Shown: positions 1 through 8,303 of the stretch, one piece after another
Layout: every line of letters begins with the position of its first letter
Numbering within the stretch: the stretch's first letter is position 1
Origin: Bdellovibrionales bacterium GWA2_49_15
GTDB lineage: Bacteria > Bdellovibrionota > Bacteriovoracia > Bacteriovoracales > Bacteriovoracaceae
Direction: 5' to 3'
Length of the DNA stretch: 64,000 bases
NCBI GenBank assembly: GCA_001769855.1
Contig: MEPP01000026.1
Location: 96,634-160,633 of the forward strand
Made by a program: the position numbers and the translations under genes
The notes under the pieces: generated by a model
Seen by the model: only the letters and a program-made list of their open reading frames with translations
Told to the model about the DNA's origin: nothing
Databases searched by the model: none

Positions 1-228
1 ACATGTTTTGTTTTGCTGATGGCCGATTCGCCGCCGGTGTTGGAGTTGGTGGGCACCTTCGCGCCTAAGTATGTTCTCAATATTTTTGAATCGCTCTCTC
101 TCCAAGGCCATTTTGAGTCCATGGGAAAGGGAGTGATACGCCTTTCAGATCTTTGCTATTTTAGCATTATGATTGGTTTCTGGTCTTTCAGCAGTATTGT
201 TCTTCTAAACGAGAATAAGTCGGAATAG
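1..228 (+). CDS. ABC-2 type transporter permease, C-terminal fragment
   Basis: The reading frame is open from base 1, so the gene begins upstream of the window and only about 75 C-terminal residues are seen. They hold a segment matching the end of GldF/ABC-2 permeases: a loop with SLSLQGHFESMGKG, a short amphipathic stretch, then a last membrane helix (FSIMIGFWSFSSIVLL) and a polar tail. The next gene, 17 bases on, is a GldG-like protein followed by a DUF4340 protein, the usual partners of this permease, which supports the call. The ATPase subunit would be expected just outside the window. Confidence 0.72.
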   Translation, partial: TCFVLLMADSPPVLELVGTFAPKYVLNIFESLSLQGHFESMGKGVIRLSDLCYFSIMIGFWSFSSIVLLNENKSE

Positions 229-245
229 TTGCGGGAGTTATCAAG

Positions 246-2222
246 ATGCAGAAAAAAATTAAACGAAAAACGGAAAACTATTTGAAAGTGTCTTTGGGAA
301 TAATTTCCATGGCCTTAGGCGTATATATTGCCAGCACCTTATTTTACAGAGTCAAAATTGATTTGACCGATGAAGGCATGTACTCATTATCGAAAGGCAG
401 CAAGGCCCTTCTGAGTAAGCTTGATTCTCCCCTCCGCCTCAAGCTTTATTATTCAAAAACGGCTGCCAACAAGGGGACTGAAGGATTGCGGGCCTTTAAT
501 AATTATTTTTTGTATGTCCATGATATTTTAAAAGAGTTTGTGGCGCATTCGCGCAATAACCTTACGGTAGAAATCATTGATCCAAGACCTGACACGGAAG
601 ATGAGGAGGAAGCCGAAGCCTATGGTCTAAAGCGTTTTCATATCACAGAGACCGAAAGATATTTCTTTGGTCTCGTTGCACTTAGCGATTCTGGCAGTGA
701 AAAGGTTATCGAGTTTTTTGACCCAAACAAGCGTGATGGCCTGGAATATGAAATTACTAAATTAATTTATTCGGTGCTGAGCCCACAAAAGAAAGTTATA
801 GGCGTTCTCTCCCCACTGCCTATTGTTCAAGATGATGTCTCCCCCTATATGGCGCAGCTTATGCAAATGCAGGGTCGTCCAATGACGCAGTCGTGGCCTA
901 TCGTCAACCTGTTGCGGGAATTTCACGAGGTGAAAAACCTCGGCCGTGAAACCGCCACTATCTCAGGGATTGAGACGCTGCTTATTATTCATCCCGTCGG
1001 CCTTTCTGATCAGACTCTATTCGCGATTGACCAATTTGTCCTGCAAGGGGGGAAGCTTTTGGTTTTAATCGACCCCCATGCTTTCACTGGGGCTCCTGCC
1101 AACGCCCCGCCCTCACCAATGGGAGGAATGCCTCTCAATACTTCCCCGGATGATAAATTCCGAAAGCTCATGGACAAATGGGGAATTGTGGCCATGGAAG
1201 GCGCGTTCGCCGGCGATAAATACCTAAGTGCCATGGGGAGAGTTTCCGAATATGATCCTCCCGCACGGCTTCTTCCATTGATGGTTTGTAATAGGCGCTG
1301 CACTGAAGCTTTTAAAGACCCCATGACGCGTGGGTTGGAGCAGCTAACCTTCTTTTTTCCCGGGGCCCTCCAAGCGCAAACGATAGAGGGTGTTACGGTT
1401 GAGTCTTTTTTATCTACATCGGACAAGGGATCAACCTATGAAGTTTATCCTCATGAGCTGGCCGATCCACGCATCTTTTGGAATAAGATGGAAGATGGAA
1501 AAACTCCTGTCGTTATGGGGATGAAGTCCTTTGGAAAGTTTAAAACCGCATTTCCTGATGGGGTGGTCATTACGAATACTGACAAGGATACCAAAAAAAC
1601 GACGACTGAGAAAAAAACCGGCATGCTTGAAAGTACGAAGGATGCCGTCGTTGTCGTCATCGCCGATGTGGATTTTATAGCGGCCCAGTTTGCCTTTAAG
1701 CAAACCTTTTTAGGACTTACAGCGGCAAATGATAACAGCACTTTGCTTTTGAATACTCTTGAGGCCCTCAATGGGAATGTGGATTTGATGTCCGTTCGGG
1801 CCAAGGGGCATGTGAATCGTAGCTTTGAAGCCATTGAGGCGATCGAATTTGAAGCAGACAGAAAGACCGAAAAGAAGGCCATGGAGATAAATGGTAACAT
1901 TGCCCGTTTTGAACAAGAATTAACTGAGCTATCGAAGCAGGCAAATCAGGATAATATGGCGCTGATCCAGAATGAATCTCTGAAAAAAAAGAAAGCATTA
2001 TCGCGTAAAATTGTTGCCCTTAAAAAAGAATTGCGTGAAGTGAAACGTGAAGGTCGTGAGCGAGTGGAGTTTGTAGGAAAAATCTTTCAGTTCGTTAACA
2101 CCCTTCTTATGCCTTTGGTTGTCATCATCTTCGGAATCTGGTTTTTACATTTCCGAAAAAGAAAAAAAATCTTGGAAATTTCTACTCTCGATTCCGAACA
2201 AATCGTGGAGCAAAGTTTATGA
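246..2222 (+). CDS. GldG-family ABC transporter accessory protein
   Basis: A 658-residue protein with an N-terminal membrane helix (about 13-35), a long extracytoplasmic region that begins with the GldG-type signature of a helix followed by DLTxxGMYSLS, and a C-terminal membrane helix (about 617-640) after a Lys/Glu-rich, probably coiled-coil stretch (about 540-610). GldG-like proteins pair with ABC-2 permeases; in Bacteroidetes they belong to gliding machinery, elsewhere the substrate is unknown. The ATG has GGGAG 8 bases upstream. It overlaps the next gene by 4 bases (ATGA), indicating coupled translation. The family call is firm, the function open. Confidence 0.8.
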   Translation: MQKKIKRKTENYLKVSLGIISMALGVYIASTLFYRVKIDLTDEGMYSLSKGSKALLSKLDSPLRLKLYYSKTAANKGTEGLRAFNNYFLYVHDILKEFVAHSRNNLTVEIIDPRPDTEDEEEAEAYGLKRFHITETERYFFGLVALSDSGSEKVIEFFDPNKRDGLEYEITKLIYSVLSPQKKVIGVLSPLPIVQDDVSPYMAQLMQMQGRPMTQSWPIVNLLREFHEVKNLGRETATISGIETLLIIHPVGLSDQTLFAIDQFVLQGGKLLVLIDPHAFTGAPANAPPSPMGGMPLNTSPDDKFRKLMDKWGIVAMEGAFAGDKYLSAMGRVSEYDPPARLLPLMVCNRRCTEAFKDPMTRGLEQLTFFFPGALQAQTIEGVTVESFLSTSDKGSTYEVYPHELADPRIFWNKMEDGKTPVVMGMKSFGKFKTAFPDGVVITNTDKDTKKTTTEKKTGMLESTKDAVVVVIADVDFIAAQFAFKQTFLGLTAANDNSTLLLNTLEALNGNVDLMSVRAKGHVNRSFEAIEAIEFEADRKTEKKAMEINGNIARFEQELTELSKQANQDNMALIQNESLKKKKALSRKIVALKKELREVKREGRERVEFVGKIFQFVNTLLMPLVVIIFGIWFLHFRKRKKILEISTLDSEQIVEQSL

Positions 2223-3199
2223 CACTCAAAAAAATAATACTGTTGACCCTATGCCTCTTTGTCGCCTCACTCATTGTTTACTTCGTTGAAAATAAACGCG
2301 GCACCGATCTTGTTGCCGATGCGGAGCTGATCAAGGGCTTGGACGTTAGTGCCATCTACCGCGTGGAGATTAAATTTAAGGGCGATCAGGGAATAAATAT
2401 GGTGCGCGAGGAGAATCTTTTTGTTCTGAAAGACCACAAAGGACATCCTGCTTCGATGGAACGTCTTAATGATTTGATTTTCAATCTGGCGAATATTCAG
2501 GTCCGCGAAAAGGTTGAAGATTCTGCCAGTGAGCACGATCTGAAAAATTATGGTCTGGATGCCGGTGGACGTGTCGCTTTAGTTCAAATTTACGGGCAAA
2601 AGGGTGACAAGCTGCTGGGTTTGACAGTGGGAAAAAATTATAAAACGTTTGGAAACTATGTGCAAAAGGAAGGGCAGAGCGGTGTGTACTTATCATCGGA
2701 ACAGATTCATTTAAGTTCTATTTATAAGGATTACATTGAAACACGTCTTTTGCAGATCCCTTCCGAGGATATTGCAAAAGTGGAGGTTCAGATAAACGGT
2801 AAAAAAGGGCCGGTTAAAAAGGAAAAAACCCAGGACTACTTTACCACTTTCAATGTGGTGGCCTTTGACGATTACTTTCGACCCGACGAAAGTGACGTGA
2901 GAGGACTAAATTTTGTCGATGAGGTTAAAGTGTTCTTGAAAAATAAACTTACCTATCGACTCTCATTCGCTCGTGCCGGTGAAAAGAGCTTTCTTAAGGT
3001 GCATGCACTTTTAGATGAAATGCCCGACCAGATTGAGATCAAAAAAACAGACTCCCCCGAAAGGTTAAAAGAGATTGACGGTATGGCGCGCGCTCAGGCG
3101 GAGGCCCAGCATTTTAATATTCTCAAGGCACCATGGATTTATCGCATTGATGAGAATACCGCCAAAAAGATTCTAAAAGACCCTAAGGATATTCTCTAA
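2219..3199 (+). CDS. DUF4340 domain-containing protein
   Basis: A 326-residue protein with one N-terminal membrane helix (LLTLCLFVASLIVYFV) and the rest probably on the periplasmic side. Its pattern (residues contrasted with LNDLIFNLANIQ, then LKNYGLD, then repeated beta-rich units) fits DUF4340, which is nearly always encoded after GldG-type genes as here. Its start codon overlaps the GldG stop. The 3' end overlaps the convergent cysteine-cluster gene by 27 bases, so no separate terminator fits between them. The biochemical role of the family is not known. Confidence 0.75.
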   Translation: MTLKKIILLTLCLFVASLIVYFVENKRGTDLVADAELIKGLDVSAIYRVEIKFKGDQGINMVREENLFVLKDHKGHPASMERLNDLIFNLANIQVREKVEDSASEHDLKNYGLDAGGRVALVQIYGQKGDKLLGLTVGKNYKTFGNYVQKEGQSGVYLSSEQIHLSSIYKDYIETRLLQIPSEDIAKVEVQINGKKGPVKKEKTQDYFTTFNVVAFDDYFRPDESDVRGLNFVDEVKVFLKNKLTYRLSFARAGEKSFLKVHALLDEMPDQIEIKKTDSPERLKEIDGMARAQAEAQHFNILKAPWIYRIDENTAKKILKDPKDIL

Positions 3200-3679
3200 A
3201 GCTTTCAAAATCATTAGGGGTATTTCTAATTTTTCCCCATCTTTGAACTCGGGATAGGCGATTGATTTGCAGGTTTGTCCTTTGCCTAACGGTTCCGTAG
3301 GATTAAAGGCCAGGCAGCCAAGCGGCTTGAATTCAGGCGGAATGGAACAACCTAATTGGTGATCCGTAAAAAAAGGACAAGTGTAATGTCGACGCAGCCG
3401 GGTTCCGGCCTTGACAAAAATATCTTTGTCTAAACGAAATTCTTGAATAGTGGCCTGGCATTTTTTTTTCACATGGCTTAAGTCAATTTTTTGAGAGACC
3501 AAATAATTGACCAGAACAACTCCCTCGCTATTGCTGATTCGCATTGAGTTATGATGGAAGGTGCAACAGGGAGCTAAGCATCCTGTACAGTTAAGATTCT
3601 GTTGTTCCAACTCCTGCATCTGTGCCAGAAGTCCCGAACGGAGATGCGATAATTTTTCTATTTGGCCTTGTGGGCACAT
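3173..3679 (-). CDS. YkgJ-like cysteine-cluster protein
   Basis: A 168-residue soluble protein with a CTGC-x3-CC cluster (about residues 31-39) and later cysteines in CPFF, GCSIP and GCLAF, the arrangement of the YkgJ/Fe-or-Zn-binding cysteine-cluster family. Family function is poorly defined; metal or Fe-S binding is inferred from the cysteines. Its start lies inside the 3' end of mnmH (22-base overlap, other frame), so the two are likely co-translated. An AGGAA element sits about 8 bases upstream of the ATG. A second protein of this general type lies at 25305-25883. Confidence 0.65.
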   Translation of the reverse strand: MCPQGQIEKLSHLRSGLLAQMQELEQQNLNCTGCLAPCCTFHHNSMRISNSEGVVLVNYLVSQKIDLSHVKKKCQATIQEFRLDKDIFVKAGTRLRRHYTCPFFTDHQLGCSIPPEFKPLGCLAFNPTEPLGKGQTCKSIAYPEFKDGEKLEIPLMILKALENILRVF

Positions 3680-4749
3680 CGCAGTCGTTCCTGTAAAAAT
3701 TGAGTGCAGGCCTCCTCATCACCGCGGAAGATGATGGGGGAGGGGGCATGGGCAATGGCATAGTTATATTGGCGATCATAATAATGGAGGAGGAGGTCTC
3801 GAATCCAACCGCTATGGGCCGACAATGTCGGTGGGGTCGTGAATGCCGTAAGCATGGCCTTTTCTATTTCTCCGAAGTGAACACCCCCCAGGCGGCGCTT
3901 GATGCGCAAAAGTTGCCCGAGTAGAATTTCTCGCAAGGCCTGAACCGTCACTTTGCCGTCGGCCAGAGGGCGTTCAACATATTCGCCATAGATATGGTGA
4001 ACTCTCTCCTCCATGGATTTCTCCAGAAAAACCAAGGGGGCTTGATTCATTCTTTCCAAAAATTGTTGAGGTATGAGAATTTTGCCGACACAGCGGCCTT
4101 CATGCTCAACGATATAGAGAGGTGAGGGATGATAAACACGCAGCCCTAAAAGGTTCTCAAAAGATTGCTGCGAGGGTTGCCCCTCGCCGACAACCGGGCC
4201 AAAAGCACTGCCGCGATGTCTTGCAAAGGCCTCCAGATCCAGCTGTTCAGATTTAGAAAAGCGCTGTAGTAGTCTAGTCTTACCGGAGCCTGTCAGACCG
4301 GTGAGCAAGATGAGCTCATAGCTGTCCGATAGGGAATGATGAAGTTCCCGCCTCAAGGCCTTATATCCCCCTTCGACACGACGAACACGAAAACCGCTTT
4401 CAGACAACCATTGTGCTGCCATCTGGCTTCGAAGTCCGCCTCGCCAGCAGTAGAGAAAACGGTGGTCCGGGTGTAGGTGCTGCAGACTCGCCTGCCACGA
4501 GCTGATCATGGTTTCTTTTATGGGTGAGACAAGTTCATGGCCGATACTGATCGCGGCCTCTTGGCCCATCATCTTGTAGGTGATACCAACAGTTTTGCGA
4601 TGTGTATTATTCAAAATAGGAACATTGAGGCCCTGGGGAATTGAAGCTTTGGCGAATTCGGCTTCGCTTCGCACATCGAGGGAGATGAGCGTTTCATCAT
4701 TTTTTAAAAGATTTAAAAAATCGGGGGCGCTTATTTGTTCATTCGTCAT
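3658..4749 (-). CDS. mnmH: tRNA 2-selenouridine synthase MnmH (SelU)
   Basis: A 363-residue two-domain protein. Residues 1-130 form a rhodanese domain with the family signature YCWRGGLRSQ, whose Cys101 is the expected catalytic residue; a P-loop (GLTGSGKT, about 151-158) opens the ATPase-like domain. MnmH replaces sulfur by selenium (through a geranylated intermediate) at the wobble uridine of tRNAs for Lys, Glu and Gln, using selenophosphate. Selenophosphate synthetase is not in the window, so its presence elsewhere is a prediction. The promoter is discussed at 4735-4770: the start codon is only 20 bases from a divergent gene and has no clear ribosome-binding site. Confidence 0.88.
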   Translation of the reverse strand: MTNEQISAPDFLNLLKNDETLISLDVRSEAEFAKASIPQGLNVPILNNTHRKTVGITYKMMGQEAAISIGHELVSPIKETMISSWQASLQHLHPDHRFLYCWRGGLRSQMAAQWLSESGFRVRRVEGGYKALRRELHHSLSDSYELILLTGLTGSGKTRLLQRFSKSEQLDLEAFARHRGSAFGPVVGEGQPSQQSFENLLGLRVYHPSPLYIVEHEGRCVGKILIPQQFLERMNQAPLVFLEKSMEERVHHIYGEYVERPLADGKVTVQALREILLGQLLRIKRRLGGVHFGEIEKAMLTAFTTPPTLSAHSGWIRDLLLHYYDRQYNYAIAHAPSPIIFRGDEEACTQFLQERLRCAHKAK

Positions 4750-4770
4750 TGCTACTCTATAATACCTGCA
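4735..4770. promoter_or_regulatory. Overlapping divergent promoter with a symmetric -10, apparently leaderless
   Basis: On the plus strand TTGTTC (4735-4740), a 17-base spacer and a perfect TATAAT (4758-4763) place the transcription start on the ATG at 4770. On the minus strand the same bases read TATTAT (4764-4759), placing a start a few bases before the mnmH ATG at 4749; its -35 is weak. Neither gene has a convincing Shine-Dalgarno sequence. Seen: hexamers and distances. Inferred: transcription starts and leaderless translation. Confidence 0.6.
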
Positions 4771-5429
4771 TGACCACCAATCTAAAAGTTGAATCCTTCG
4801 CTATCGGCAGTTATGCCTGCAATTGCTCCATTATTTACTCCGAGACGACTCATGAGGCCTTAGTCATTGACCCAGGGAATGACCCGAAAACAATCCTGAA
4901 AAGATTGGCGGCGTTGCAGGTGACCGTGAAGCTTTTTTTACACACGCATGCTCACTTCGATCATATCGGGGGATCAAAAGAATTGAGAGATTTGACGGGT
5001 GCTCCGATTTATCTGCACAAAGATGATCAGCTTTTGTATAAAAGTTTACCCATGCAGTCTATGATGTTTGGCTTGCCTCCTTTGCAAACCGGTCCGATTG
5101 ATCATTTTATTCAAGATGGAGAAGAGTATGGTTTGACTGACCCGGGCCTTCAGCTCTTTCTCAAGGCCATTCATACTCCCGGCCATACCGCCGGTTCCTG
5201 CTCATTTTACACGGAAATCTTTGAGCACCCCCTGCTCTTTGCCGGAGATACTCTTTTTCAGGGTTCCGTAGGAAGAACAGACCTGCCCGGCGGAGATTTT
5301 GAAACCCTCAAAAAATCCATCAAAAATCGTCTCTACACACTTCCGAGGGAAACGGTGGTCATCACGGGCCACGGACCTTCAACCACGATTGGTGATGAGG
5401 GAAGGGATAACCCCTTCGTTCACCTCTAA
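4770..5429 (+). CDS. Metallo-beta-lactamase-fold hydrolase (glyoxalase II-like)
   Basis: A 219-residue hydrolase of the MBL superfamily with HTHAHFDHIGG, HTPGHTAGS, FAGDTLF and a final GHGPST, giving the usual set of metal ligands (HxHxDH, H, D, H). The size and motifs match the single-domain YcbL/YqgX group of hydroxyacylglutathione hydrolase-like enzymes; the actual substrate cannot be read. The ATG at 4770 is preferred to the TTG at 4749 because a perfect -10 lies between them. It is followed after 5 bases by the m5C methyltransferase gene, so the two are probably one transcript. Confidence 0.8.
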   Translation: MTTNLKVESFAIGSYACNCSIIYSETTHEALVIDPGNDPKTILKRLAALQVTVKLFLHTHAHFDHIGGSKELRDLTGAPIYLHKDDQLLYKSLPMQSMMFGLPPLQTGPIDHFIQDGEEYGLTDPGLQLFLKAIHTPGHTAGSCSFYTEIFEHPLLFAGDTLFQGSVGRTDLPGGDFETLKKSIKNRLYTLPRETVVITGHGPSTTIGDEGRDNPFVHL

Positions 5430-5434
5430 ACAGC

Positions 5435-6328
5435 ATGGGGCAAGAGGCCTTCCATCAATATTACCAAGATTTATATGGCGATCGCTGGCGCGAACTGCAC
5501 GCGGCCTTGATCAGTCCCGTGAGATGTACTGTGGCCGTGGTTAATCCCTTTTGCCGCGATCATGCCTGGCGTTCGAAAGTCTCAGGGACAGCTTCGCCTG
5601 AGTGGGACGCGATTCTTCTTCCTCAAATATTCAGTGAAGTTCCCTTTCCCGCGCCCAGTACTTTTGGCCTGGAACTCTATCCTTACTATTTGCTTGATCA
5701 TGCTTCCGCCATTGCGGCCCTGTTGCTTAATCTAACACCCGAAACTTTGTATGCCGATTTCTGTGCCGCTCCTGGTGGCAAATCGCTTGTTGCACTGTTT
5801 AAGCAGCAGGGCCCCGTTGCCGCTCTCTTGAACGAACCATCGCAGGATCGTTGCCGGCGACTCAAAAGTAATCTGTCTCTTTATCTTCCGAGTAATCTGA
5901 TGAAGGATGTGACACTCACCTCCTATGATGGTCGGCGTTTTGGACTGCACCGTCCGGACTCTTTTGATACTATATTGCTCGATGTTCCCTGCAGCTCTGA
6001 ACGGCATGTGTTACTCGATCAAAATGAATTAGCTCATTGGAAACCAAAGCGCTCCAAGCTCCTAGGTGAACTACAGTTTTCTCTGTTGTGCTCGGCCTTT
6101 AGCGCACTTAAAAAAAATGGACAGATTCTCTATTCCACCTGCGCTCTGGCACCCCAGGAAAATGAAAAGCAAATTGAGCGTCTATTAAAAAAACGCCCAG
6201 GACAGGTGGAGGTCATCTCCCATCCATTATTGGAAAAATATTTTGAAAAGCGTCCTTATGGATATCTTGCCCTTCCCGATCAGCAAGGGATGGGGCCCCT
6301 TTTTTGCTGCCTCCTTAAAAAAAATTGA
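5435..6328 (+). CDS. RsmB/NOP2-family RNA m5C methyltransferase
   Basis: A 297-residue AdoMet-dependent methyltransferase. It shows the SAM-binding motif FCAAPGGKS (about 108-116), motif IV DVPCSSER with the conserved Cys and motif VI STCAL with the catalytic Cys, followed by PQENE. This two-cysteine arrangement defines RNA 5-methylcytosine methyltransferases. It lacks the N-terminal NusB-like or C-terminal PUA extensions of longer members, so it resembles the short NSUN4-like group; the target, rRNA or tRNA, is not evident. It is cotranscribed with the upstream hydrolase (5-base gap). Confidence 0.8.
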   Translation: MGQEAFHQYYQDLYGDRWRELHAALISPVRCTVAVVNPFCRDHAWRSKVSGTASPEWDAILLPQIFSEVPFPAPSTFGLELYPYYLLDHASAIAALLLNLTPETLYADFCAAPGGKSLVALFKQQGPVAALLNEPSQDRCRRLKSNLSLYLPSNLMKDVTLTSYDGRRFGLHRPDSFDTILLDVPCSSERHVLLDQNELAHWKPKRSKLLGELQFSLLCSAFSALKKNGQILYSTCALAPQENEKQIERLLKKRPGQVEVISHPLLEKYFEKRPYGYLALPDQQGMGPLFCCLLKKN

Positions 6329-6381
6329 GCATAAGACTATTGATTCAGCGACACGTTCATAGTGAGCTTCTTCTGTGTTAA

Positions 6382-6397
6382 AGTGACCTTCGTCACC
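6382..6397. promoter_or_regulatory. CRP-like dyad AGTGA-N6-TCACC
   Basis: AGTGACCTTCGTCACC has GTGA and TCAC half-sites separated by exactly six bases, the geometry of CRP/FNR-superfamily operators. It lies 12 bases before the ATG of the metalloprotease lipoprotein, a position that would suit repression. A Crp/Fnr-type regulator is encoded at 41962-42687, but a link is only inference. Confidence 0.35.
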
Positions 6398-6408
6398 TCG
6401 ATCACAGG

Positions 6409-7242
6409 ATGAAGTTGGCTTTAAAACTGCTTATCGATATTATTGTAATTCTTTTTTTGCTTGGGTTGATAAGTTGTGGCCAGGATTCTCCGTTTACCAA
6501 GAATGTAAATACTCCCGCCTCGTATTCGCCCATTGAAATTACGAAAGATCAGATTTTGCGCTGGAGTGATAATAATTTAGAAAGTGGACTTCCACTGAAA
6601 ATTGCCAGTGAAGTTGCAGACGATTTAAATCATGATGAAGATGATGTTGCCATGGAATGGAATAATGTCCTTCCTCAAAGAACATTCTTCGCTCTGCCTT
6701 TCCCCACTGTCACGAACCGGGAAAAGACTTCGTTGAATTCGTATTTTGATGACGAAATGGGTATTTATAAATCTAAAAATTGGTTTTCCGAACTTGGTCC
6801 TGGGGTCTTGGCTATTACACAGTTTTTTGGAGTTCGTCGTACTCAAGGAGGGCATGAGTATATTGAGTTTCAGCATGCCGACATAATTGTAAATTACCGC
6901 GATTACTCGTTTTCCTCAAATATGTTGGATGCAACAACCTATGACCTTCCCTCAGTTCTCTTGCATGAGATGGGACATTTCGTAGGGCTTCGCCATGAAT
7001 ATACCACTACAAAATCAGTCATGTGGCCGGCCCTGCGGCGTAATGTCAGTGTTCGGCAGCTGTACCCGGTCGATTTTCAGCATTTAGAAGACAATTACGA
7101 TGGGCAGGAAGTTCTCCCAATGGCCGTCGCGATTTCAACTCCAAAAACAGAATCGGTCCAGGGACGTTTTGAGCTGAGGGCCGATGGCGATTGTGTCCAT
7201 TTTATCAGCGGACAAAATGTTGGAACTCACCATCTTCAATAG
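6409..7242 (+). CDS. Matrixin-like zinc metalloprotease lipoprotein
   Basis: A 277-residue lipoprotein: hydrophobic signal segment ending in LISC (lipidated Cys23) and a metzincin active site HEMGHFVGLRHE (186-197; His186, Glu187, His190, His196), with the following SVMWP (Met205) as a plausible Met-turn. It is therefore probably an M10/M12-like zinc endopeptidase anchored to an envelope membrane. The C-terminal 70 residues carry no named domain. It is a single gene, convergent with the His-rich lipoprotein 17 bases downstream. Substrate unknown; surface proteolysis is plausible. Confidence 0.75.
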   Translation: MKLALKLLIDIIVILFLLGLISCGQDSPFTKNVNTPASYSPIEITKDQILRWSDNNLESGLPLKIASEVADDLNHDEDDVAMEWNNVLPQRTFFALPFPTVTNREKTSLNSYFDDEMGIYKSKNWFSELGPGVLAITQFFGVRRTQGGHEYIEFQHADIIVNYRDYSFSSNMLDATTYDLPSVLLHEMGHFVGLRHEYTTTKSVMWPALRRNVSVRQLYPVDFQHLEDNYDGQEVLPMAVAISTPKTESVQGRFELRADGDCVHFISGQNVGTHHLQ

Positions 7243-7259
7243 TCTAATTTAAAGACTCT

Positions 7260-7643
7260 CTAGCCAACGCAAATGACTGTTACACCATGCGAGTGTCCGT
7301 CATCTTCTGACGAAGTCGTGGAGAACGTGTAATTTGCTTTCAATGTTTGCATGTCTGCCGTGTTTAGGATTATCGTATGCGTGTGGGGTACTCCTAAGTA
7401 GTCTTCGTCGCTGACGCCTAAATCATAAGTTCCGGCAACTTCACTGGTGATGTCCCCAATCGGGATGGCCGTGCTATGACCATGATTATCAGCAATAATG
7501 CTTTCGGGAGTTTGAGTCGAGCATGTCGCTGCTACGATTGGTTGTTCGCCACGAACTGTTGTAGGAGTGGCATTATCATCTGAACCGCAGGCCACCGCCA
7601 GAACTCCCAGAGCAAGTTGAGCAATAAATGTACGTCTTTCCAT
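7260..7643 (-). CDS. His-rich lipoprotein (HxH paralog A)
   Basis: A 127-residue lipoprotein with a short RR-containing signal (ERRTFIAQ) and lipobox AVACG. The mature part contains NHGH, HTHT and GHSHG motifs and two cysteines that frame the domain. It is a clear paralog of the protein at 20003-20374: both share the order QP...C...NHGH...IP.D.T...G.Y...H(T/S)HT..L.T..MQ.LK...HSH...C. The twin Arg followed by xFI resembles a Tat signal. Metal binding is inferred from the HxH motifs. The ATG at 7643 has AAGGGGG upstream and is preferred to an upstream start that adds a non-signal stretch. Confidence 0.65.
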   Translation of the reverse strand: MERRTFIAQLALGVLAVACGSDDNATPTTVRGEQPIVAATCSTQTPESIIADNHGHSTAIPIGDITSEVAGTYDLGVSDEDYLGVPHTHTIILNTADMQTLKANYTFSTTSSEDDGHSHGVTVICVG

Positions 7644-7865
7644 GAGCTTTTCCCCCTTAAAACGAGCAATTAACTGATAATAACGACTTCTCAATTCCAG
7701 CGCGGTGATCATGGTTATGAGCACCTAGGATAATTGGCTTAAGAGAGTTTGATGTTCCCAGGCGCAAGTAGGTAAATGATTTCATTCAAAGACGCCCGCC
7801 CTTTACACCCAACTTAATTCTTGATATGGGTGCCGCAAATTATTTCGATGCAACAAGGAGTCTTT

Positions 7866-8303
7866 ATGAAAAAAATGCTTATTGCATTTTGCTGTCTTTA
7901 CTCTGTTTCGATCTTCGCCAGTGAGTGTCTGAAAAGCTGTGAGGAAGCCTACACCAACTCGCTTCTCGGTTGCCAATATATGCAACAGTCCTGTTTGCGC
8001 CGCTATCACCGAGAGACGGATGTGGAATATTGTATCGCTCAAAATTTGAATTGCATTAAACCGGCCCAGGAAAAGAAGGCCGCGTGCGAAGTTGCCTGCT
8101 CGGAAAAAAGCTGTGAAACCACCTGTGAGTCGACGGGAATGTACGACATGTCTCATGCCGGTACTTTTTTCGGAAGCCGATGCTATGAGATCATTGATTG
8201 TGCCATCCGCTCATGGAACGTTGAGACCAAACAATGTATTTTGAATCGCCATGAAGAACGCAGAATGTCGATTTTTTGCCGTGATATTCCGCCGGCACTC
8301 TAA
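7866..8303 (+). CDS. Cysteine-rich secreted protein
   Basis: A 145-residue protein with a signal peptide (MKKMLIAFCCLYSVSIFASE) and about 18 cysteines in the mature part, spaced in patterns such as CLKSCEE, CEVACSEKSCETTC and CRD near the end. This suggests a small disulfide-rich exported protein; no family is recognised. AAGGAG lies 8 bases before the ATG at 7866, deciding the start. It converges with amrS and the two stop codons share CTAA at 8300-8303. Confidence 0.6.
   Translation: MKKMLIAFCCLYSVSIFASECLKSCEEAYTNSLLGCQYMQQSCLRRYHRETDVEYCIAQNLNCIKPAQEKKAACEVACSEKSCETTCESTGMYDMSHAGTFFGSRCYEIIDCAIRSWNVETKQCILNRHEERRMSIFCRDIPPAL

Noticed and set aside
1010..1900. Long open frames antisense to the GldG-like gene (1010-1426, 1451-1900).
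   Set aside because: They sit wholly inside a well-supported gene, have no ribosome-binding site or recognisable protein features, and follow its codon bias in shadow.
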